Source: Sphingomonas pseudosanguinis
Lineage (GTDB): Bacteria; Pseudomonadota; Alphaproteobacteria; Sphingomonadales; Sphingomonadaceae
Direction of reading: 5' to 3'
Length of the DNA stretch: 64,000 nt
Assembly: GCF_014196255.1 (NCBI RefSeq)
Contig: NZ_JACIDH010000013.1
Coordinates: forward strand, 1 to 64,000
A program made the translations under genes and the position numbers. Under the pieces are notes generated by a model. That model was not told the origin of the DNA and searched no databases. It was given only the letters and a program-made list of their open reading frames with translations. Shown piece after piece: positions 59,854 to 64,000 of the stretch. Each line of letters opens with the position of its first letter. Position 1 is the first letter of the stretch.

Positions 59854-60207
59854 TTGAGATTCAGTGAGTTCGCGAACCTTCCTACTTTGACCGAAATCCT
59901 TGTGTCCGAAGACAATGACCGCTTTGAACGCCTGGACGAAGGCAAATGGGTTAACGGTCGTTTCGATAAGAACATTCGCATCGATCAGCCAACTCACGGT
60001 GTTGGGCAGACCCATGCGCATGTATACGGGCGGAAAGGAGATGAGATCGGCGTTGTAAATATTGACGGTTCATCGAGCCATGGCACGCAATGCCGGCTGA
60101 GCGATGCCGATGCCGACGCCCTGCGCAATCGTGGTTTCACTATCAGAGCCGGCAACATCGTCGAATGGATCGTGCTGGGCACGCAACCTCAGCTACTCTT
60201 GGGTTGA
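59854..60207 (+). CDS. Unrecognised 117-aa protein, lone plus-strand cargo gene
   Basis: The TTG start at 59854 has GGAGGAAAA just upstream; an ATG-free longer frame to 59806 lacks one. The product reads FSEFANLPTLTEIL, then QTHAHVYGRKGDEIGVVNID, GSSSHGTQCRLSDADADALR and NIVEWIVLG. The H-x-H and G-S-S-S-H-G segments could bind metal, but I do not recognise a family. It is the only gene on the plus strand between 37 and 64 kb and is less GC-rich than its neighbours, so it is probably a later insertion, perhaps a toxin, immunity or defence cargo. Confidence 0.65.
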   Translation: MRFSEFANLPTLTEILVSEDNDRFERLDEGKWVNGRFDKNIRIDQPTHGVGQTHAHVYGRKGDEIGVVNIDGSSSHGTQCRLSDADADALRNRGFTIRAGNIVEWIVLGTQPQLLLG

Positions 60208-60216
60208 CGGCGGCGC

Positions 60217-61143
60217 TTACGCGCCGCCCGAGCCGAACCGATAGACCGGGATGCCCATCTTGCGGGCTTTGTCGGCGAGATTGTCCTGAATGCCCGTGCC
60301 TGGGAAGATCACGACCCCGATCGGCACGATGCTGAGCATCTGGTCGTTGCGTTTGAAAGGTGCCGCCTTGGCGTGCCTGGTCCAGTCGGGCTTGAAGGCG
60401 ACCTGCGGCACCTTGCGGCTGTCGGCCCAGCGCGAAGCGATCTTTTCGGCGCCTTTCGGCGAGCCGCCGTGCAACAGCACCATGTCCGGGTGCTTAGCAT
60501 GGATCTGATCGAGCTTGGCCCAGATATGCTTATGGTCGGCGGTGTCGCCACCCGAGAAGGCGATCTTCGGCCCGGCTGGCACGAGCACCTCGCTATCTGC
60601 GCGCCTCCTGGCGGCGAGGAAATCGCGGCTGTCGATCAGCGACGCGGTGAGGTGGCGATGGTTGACCCGCGATCCGGTGCGTTGCGACCAGGGTGAGCCG
60701 GTGGCGACGCGATAGCGCTCGGCGGCAGCCTCGCGGAAGGTTTCCATGCCGTCGCGGCGGTCGATCAGGTTCATGCCGATGTCGATGAGGCGCTCGAGCT
60801 GGAGGGATTTCACCTCGGAGCCGTCCTGTTCGCGCTGAAGCTGCTTTTGCGCTTGCTCGTTGTCGTCGAGCTTCTGCTCGATCCGGTCCACGGCGCGGTG
60901 GAAGATGTTGACGGTCGACCAGAGCAGATCGGGGAGATCGAAATCGAGGCTGGTGTCGGTGATCGTGGCGACGAGGGCGTCGAAGATGTCGGCGACGGCG
61001 CCTTCGATGATGCGGTCCTCCGGTGGCGGGCGCTGGTCGAGTTCGTCTTCGGAAGGACGATAGCCGTGGAGTTGCAAGTCCTGGATCAGCTGGTCGGTCG
61101 GGGATGACTCGTGGTGCGGTTCGTAGTCGTCGTGCTCGCTCAT
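60217..61143 (-). CDS. DUF2493 protein, SLOG (YspA/cpYpsA-related) family
   Basis: About 308 aa. The C-terminal half has IAFSGGDTADHKHIWAKLD, DMVLLHGGSPKGAEKIASRW and VVIFPGTGIQDNLADKARK (short parts quoted), the Rossmann-like DUF2493/SLOG fold that binds nucleotide-derived ligands. The N-terminal half has an acidic region and a long helix (DRIEQKLDDNEQAQKQLQRE). It is common in alphaproteobacterial ICEs near Toprim and strawberry-notch genes, as here. The ATG at 61143 has GGAGC upstream. Confidence 0.88.
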   Translation of the reverse strand: MSEHDDYEPHHESSPTDQLIQDLQLHGYRPSEDELDQRPPPEDRIIEGAVADIFDALVATITDTSLDFDLPDLLWSTVNIFHRAVDRIEQKLDDNEQAQKQLQREQDGSEVKSLQLERLIDIGMNLIDRRDGMETFREAAAERYRVATGSPWSQRTGSRVNHRHLTASLIDSRDFLAARRRADSEVLVPAGPKIAFSGGDTADHKHIWAKLDQIHAKHPDMVLLHGGSPKGAEKIASRWADSRKVPQVAFKPDWTRHAKAAPFKRNDQMLSIVPIGVVIFPGTGIQDNLADKARKMGIPVYRFGSGGA

Positions 61144-61490
61144 GGGATGCTCCGTCGGATTGGACCGCGACCATCGCGGCCTTCTTGGCGACGAAGCCGT
61201 CGGGCGGGACGGACCTGCACCCGGAGCGCAGCGAAGGGCCGAAGCGTCAGCGGAGGATGGCGAAGGCCGGCGATTTTGTTTCGCGATGGAAAGGCGCGGG
61301 TTCGGGGTCCCCAGGCGGCTTGCCGCATGGGGTGGGCCTGGGCCGCCGGAAAATCGTCGGCCGCAGCCATTGCCGATCCGGCCCGGCTGACGGCCGATCG
61401 CCCTCTCGAAGGCCGAGGCGCGGTCCTCTTTCCGCCGCTGCGCATCCACTCGGACATGACCGCTGCGCGCAGCCCTTCAGCCCTTTCCGG
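61144..61490 (-). promoter_or_regulatory. Intergenic leader of DUF2493 gene with blocks shared with 58209-58370
   Basis: About 347 bp without a gene. The part to about 61310 shares blocks in the same order with the DUF736 leader: CCATCGCGGCC, GGCGACG, GCAGCGA, GCGGAGGATGGCG and TTTGTTTCGCGA. The remainder up to the Toprim stop is GC-rich with no feature I can name. Likely holds promoter and leader elements for the DUF2493 gene. Confidence 0.45.
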
Positions 61491-62528
61491 CTACGCTGCC
61501 CGGGTAATGAAGCGGGCAACGTCCTCCGGTGCGAGTTGCACCCGGATACCAGCGCGGAGCGCATCAATGCCGAGACGCTGGAGATCCTCGTTGAAGTCCC
61601 CGAGCGCCGGCGACAATGGTATGGCCTCGATGCCCTCGGCGTTCGTGCGTTCGATCAGCACGTCGCGCGCGCCGTCACCGGCGGGATCGTCATCGCGGAC
61701 GATATAGAGCCGCCGCAGAGTCGATGGGAACAGGATGGCCGCCAGATGCGCCGCCGAGAGCGCCGGGGCCATGGCCATTTCGGGCAAGACCTGCCGGAGC
61801 GACAGCATGGTCTCGATACCTTCGCCTGCCGCCATCACGCTGCCGGGCACACCGAGGCGGACGGCAGCCCCAAGCAGATCGCCCATTGCCTTGCGCGGAG
61901 TGTCGATCGGCGCCTTGTCCGAGCCGTCGGGCGCGAGCCAGGTGCGGTGTGCGCCGGTGATCTTGCCATTGAGGTCGGTCACGGCGGCGACCATGGCGGG
62001 CCAGGTCTCGGTCGGGCCATCGTCGGGTCTGTAATAGCAGCGCGGATGGAAGCGCAGGCTGCCGGTTCCGTGCAGAAACGTAATGCCGCGTCGGCGCAGA
62101 TACGTCTCCACGACAGTGCCTGCGATCGGCTGCGACATCGCGAACAGTCGCCGTGCGGCCTCGGCCGATCCCGAAGGCGCCGGGGCAACGCCGCGCCTTG
62201 GCGCCGCGGGTTCCGGTTCGGGGTGCGGCAGGCTGAGAAAGCTGCGGGCCTCATCGGTGACATCGGGAAAGTCGGTGAGGCCGAGCGATTCACGGATGAC
62301 GTCGAGAAGATCGCCATGTTCGCCGGTGGCGGCGTCGGTCCATTTGCCCGCGCGGCCGTTGGGGCTGTCCTTCAGCCGGACGAACATCGAGCGGCCCTTG
62401 GTGTTGCGGACATCGCCAACCTGCCAATAGTTGCCTTGGCGCTGCCCATTCGAAAGATAGTGGCGGCAAACCGCCTCGGCCTGCCGGCCGAGACGGTGCG
62501 CCAGATCGGAAGCATCCTGTCGTGCCAT
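61491..62528 (-). CDS. Toprim-domain protein (primase-like)
   Basis: About 345 aa. The N-terminal half has NGQRQGNYWQVGDVRNTKGR and GDLLDVIRESLGL, seen in plasmid Toprim/DUF7146 proteins. Residues about 230-320 form the Toprim fold, with AAGEGIETMLSLRQ (catalytic Glu) and RLYIVRDDDPAGDGA (Asp-x-Asp). It is probably a primase-like or DNA-processing protein supporting transfer or replication. The ATG at 62528 shares one base with the stop of the upstream helicase gene; a GTG at 62531 is also possible. Confidence 0.9.
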   Translation of the reverse strand: MARQDASDLAHRLGRQAEAVCRHYLSNGQRQGNYWQVGDVRNTKGRSMFVRLKDSPNGRAGKWTDAATGEHGDLLDVIRESLGLTDFPDVTDEARSFLSLPHPEPEPAAPRRGVAPAPSGSAEAARRLFAMSQPIAGTVVETYLRRRGITFLHGTGSLRFHPRCYYRPDDGPTETWPAMVAAVTDLNGKITGAHRTWLAPDGSDKAPIDTPRKAMGDLLGAAVRLGVPGSVMAAGEGIETMLSLRQVLPEMAMAPALSAAHLAAILFPSTLRRLYIVRDDDPAGDGARDVLIERTNAEGIEAIPLSPALGDFNEDLQRLGIDALRAGIRVQLAPEDVARFITRAA

Positions 62529-64000
62529 CACGCCGCCTCGCGTTCGCTGATGCGCTCAATGGCGTAGGTGTCGAGCAGCTTGCCGAGGACGGCGGGACCG
62601 GAGGCGCCGACCGGCACGAAGAAGCGCAGCTTCCACGAAATGATCTCGCTGAAGAGGCCGTAGGCGCGCAGGCGATCCCGCATTGTGTCGCTGAACCCCG
62701 ACAACTCGATGCGGTTCGCGCCCATGACGCGCGCGCGGCGAAGCTGGAGCCCGTCAGCCAGGTCAAGGATGGTGCGGCCGTCCACCAGCGCGGCATAGGC
62801 GTCGCCACTGCTGAGATTAGTGGTTCCGGTCGAGGCGGCGTTGGCTGCCCAGGCGGGTGAAACCCGCCGTCCGATAATGCGTTCGCCATCATCGGTCTGA
62901 AGCCGATAGACGCGCGTCGACTCGTTGGGCAGGCGCTTCCACACGGGCAGGAGCAAGCCGCTGACCATGTGGATCGTGCCGTCGGTGAAGGCAGGCACCT
63001 CATCGACCTCGCGCTGCCAGACGGCGGCGAAGGTGTCGCGCTCGGTCTCCTGCCAATGACTGTCCGCCATCATGGCGAGAGTCGCATGATGCTGTTCCAT
63101 CGGCCGGATCAGCCGGACGCGGCGTTCGATCTCGCCATCGTCAAGCATGATGGACGGCGCGGATACCTGAACAGCGGCGCGACCCGAGCGCGCGTTGACG
63201 AGCAGCCGGGCCTGCGGATCGTCGAGCCAGCCGAGCGCCTCATCGAGTGTGGTCGGCCGATTCCGGCGACGTTCGGTGATGGTGAGCAGCCGCGTCTGTG
63301 CAGCTGTCGCTGGGTGCGTATAGATGGTGGTGCGTTCGGTGACGACGAAGCTCTCCGCCGTCAGCGTTTCCAGCCCGACATCATAGACGCCGCTGGCGAT
63401 GGCTCCCGCCACCTTGGCGTCGAGCAGTTGCTCGAAGGCGGTGAAGAGGATGCCCTGAAGCTCGATGGTGAGCGCCAGAAGCCGGTTCAGGAATGTGGTG
63501 ATCGGCGGCAAGTCGTCCTTGATGCCATTGTCGTCCATCAGCTTCAGACCGGTCGCGGCCTCGAAACGCCCCAGCGAGCACCCCTCGACCTTGCCGCGGA
63601 CGATCAGGAGGTAGAGCTGGCGCAGCGCATCGCGGGCGTAGCTCGATTCCAGATTATCCTCGGGCCTGAACAGACCCTGGCCGCCGGTCTGGCGCTGACC
63701 GCGCGTGATCGCACCCAGCGTGTCGAGCCGCCGTGCGATCGTGGACAGGAAGCGCTTTTCGGCTTTCACGTTCGTGGCGATCGGGCGGAACAGCGGCGGC
63801 TGCGCCTGATTGGTGCGATTGGTGCGGCCCAGGCCCTGGATGGCGGCGTCGGCTTTCCATCCGGATTCGAGGAGGTAGTGGACACGCAGGCGCTGGTTCT
63901 TCGCCGACAGCTCGGCGTGATAGCTGCGGCCGGTGCCGCCGGCGTCGCTGAACACGAGGATGCGCTTCAGGTCGTCCATGAAGGCTGCGGTTTCCGCGAG
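62528..64000 (-). CDS. Strawberry-notch-like helicase, C-terminal part (runs off the window)
   Basis: At least 490 residues, open past 64000. LVFSDAGGTGRSYHAEL, LLESGWKADAAIQGLGRTNR and FRPIATNVKAEKRFLSTIARR are the C-terminal helicase domain of strawberry-notch-like NTPases (motifs V and VI). The full proteins are about 1400 aa with N-terminal methyltransferase and DEAD-like parts. In alphaproteobacterial ICEs they sit upstream of Toprim and DUF2493 genes exactly as here. An internal ATG at 63979 is not the start, since the frame continues as LAETAAF before it. Confidence 0.9.
   Translation of the reverse strand, partial: LAETAAFMDDLKRILVFSDAGGTGRSYHAELSAKNQRLRVHYLLESGWKADAAIQGLGRTNRTNQAQPPLFRPIATNVKAEKRFLSTIARRLDTLGAITRGQRQTGGQGLFRPEDNLESSYARDALRQLYLLIVRGKVEGCSLGRFEAATGLKLMDDNGIKDDLPPITTFLNRLLALTIELQGILFTAFEQLLDAKVAGAIASGVYDVGLETLTAESFVVTERTTIYTHPATAAQTRLLTITERRRNRPTTLDEALGWLDDPQARLLVNARSGRAAVQVSAPSIMLDDGEIERRVRLIRPMEQHHATLAMMADSHWQETERDTFAAVWQREVDEVPAFTDGTIHMVSGLLLPVWKRLPNESTRVYRLQTDDGERIIGRRVSPAWAANAASTGTTNLSSGDAYAALVDGRTILDLADGLQLRRARVMGANRIELSGFSDTMRDRLRAYGLFSEIISWKLRFFVPVGASGPAVLGKLLDTYAIERISEREAA

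Noticed and set aside
61023..62567. 514-aa plus-strand frame opposite DUF2493 and Toprim genes
   Set aside because: Antisense to genes with clear motifs and crosses an intergenic leader; rejected as a shadow.
1..64000. CRISPR arrays, tRNA and rRNA genes
   Set aside because: No regularly spaced direct repeats with unique spacers, no tRNA-like cloverleaf or rRNA sequence was noticed when reading the window; a dedicated scan could still find a degenerate tRNA fragment.

Overview
The window is GC-rich throughout and coding-dense. Its gene families (Tn4371/RP4-type trb cluster with TrbK-alt and DUF2274, DUF736, DUF2840, strawberry-notch and Toprim backbone genes, RepB-type ParB proteins) point to an alphaproteobacterium, most likely a sphingomonad (Sphingobium, Sphingopyxis or Novosphingobium type). 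No rRNA, tRNA or CRISPR array was seen. No ordinary housekeeping gene is evident, so the whole window looks like accessory DNA: a conjugative element backbone (about 37.1-64.0 kb) next to a defence and accessory island (about 0.1-36.1 kb).

Left part (1-9 kb): the right end of an apparent IS21-family element (1-143), a UvrD/HelD-like helicase with zinc ribbons and a possible inserted nuclease domain, an Xre-like regulator, a large serine recombinase translationally coupled to two ParB/RepB-like proteins that have no ParA, and a HipA-type kinase whose N-terminus looks like an AbiEi-type DNA-binding domain. The HipA gene is preceded by two matching palindromic operators that bracket a promoter.

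Middle part (9-36 kb): a minus-strand convoy of six genes transcribed from 24.05 kb down to 8.97 kb. It holds an AddB-like nuclease, an AddA-like helicase-nuclease, a second SF1 ATPase, then DUF6361, phospholipase D nuclease and SNF2-like helicase genes. Divergently, on the plus strand, a WYL-domain regulator precedes a tight four-gene operon: DEAH/SNF2 helicase with C-terminal DUF3883, a protein not recognised but with a PD-(D/E)xK-like motif, a DUF1156 DNA methyltransferase, and a very large DUF499 ATPase with an N-terminal HEPN motif. This is the best candidate for a poorly described defence system. It resembles helicase-methylase-ATPase (Hma-type) systems plus an extra nuclease-like gene.

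Right part (36-64 kb): a LysR regulator meets the end of the trb operon. On the minus strand, read from right to left, come strawberry-notch helicase (runs off the window), Toprim protein, DUF2493/SLOG protein, a lone cargo gene on the plus strand, two small membrane proteins, DUF736, Xre regulator, DUF2285 proteins (the larger one frameshifted), an excisionase-like HTH, repA, parA, an RHH protein, DUF2840, traF peptidase, a second DUF736, a lytic transglycosylase, relaxase, traG, CopG, trbBCDEJKLFGI and DUF2274. Together these provide replication or maintenance, DNA processing and a complete mating-pair-formation type IV secretion channel. No tyrosine integrase or attachment site is inside the window, so integrative element versus plasmid cannot be settled here.
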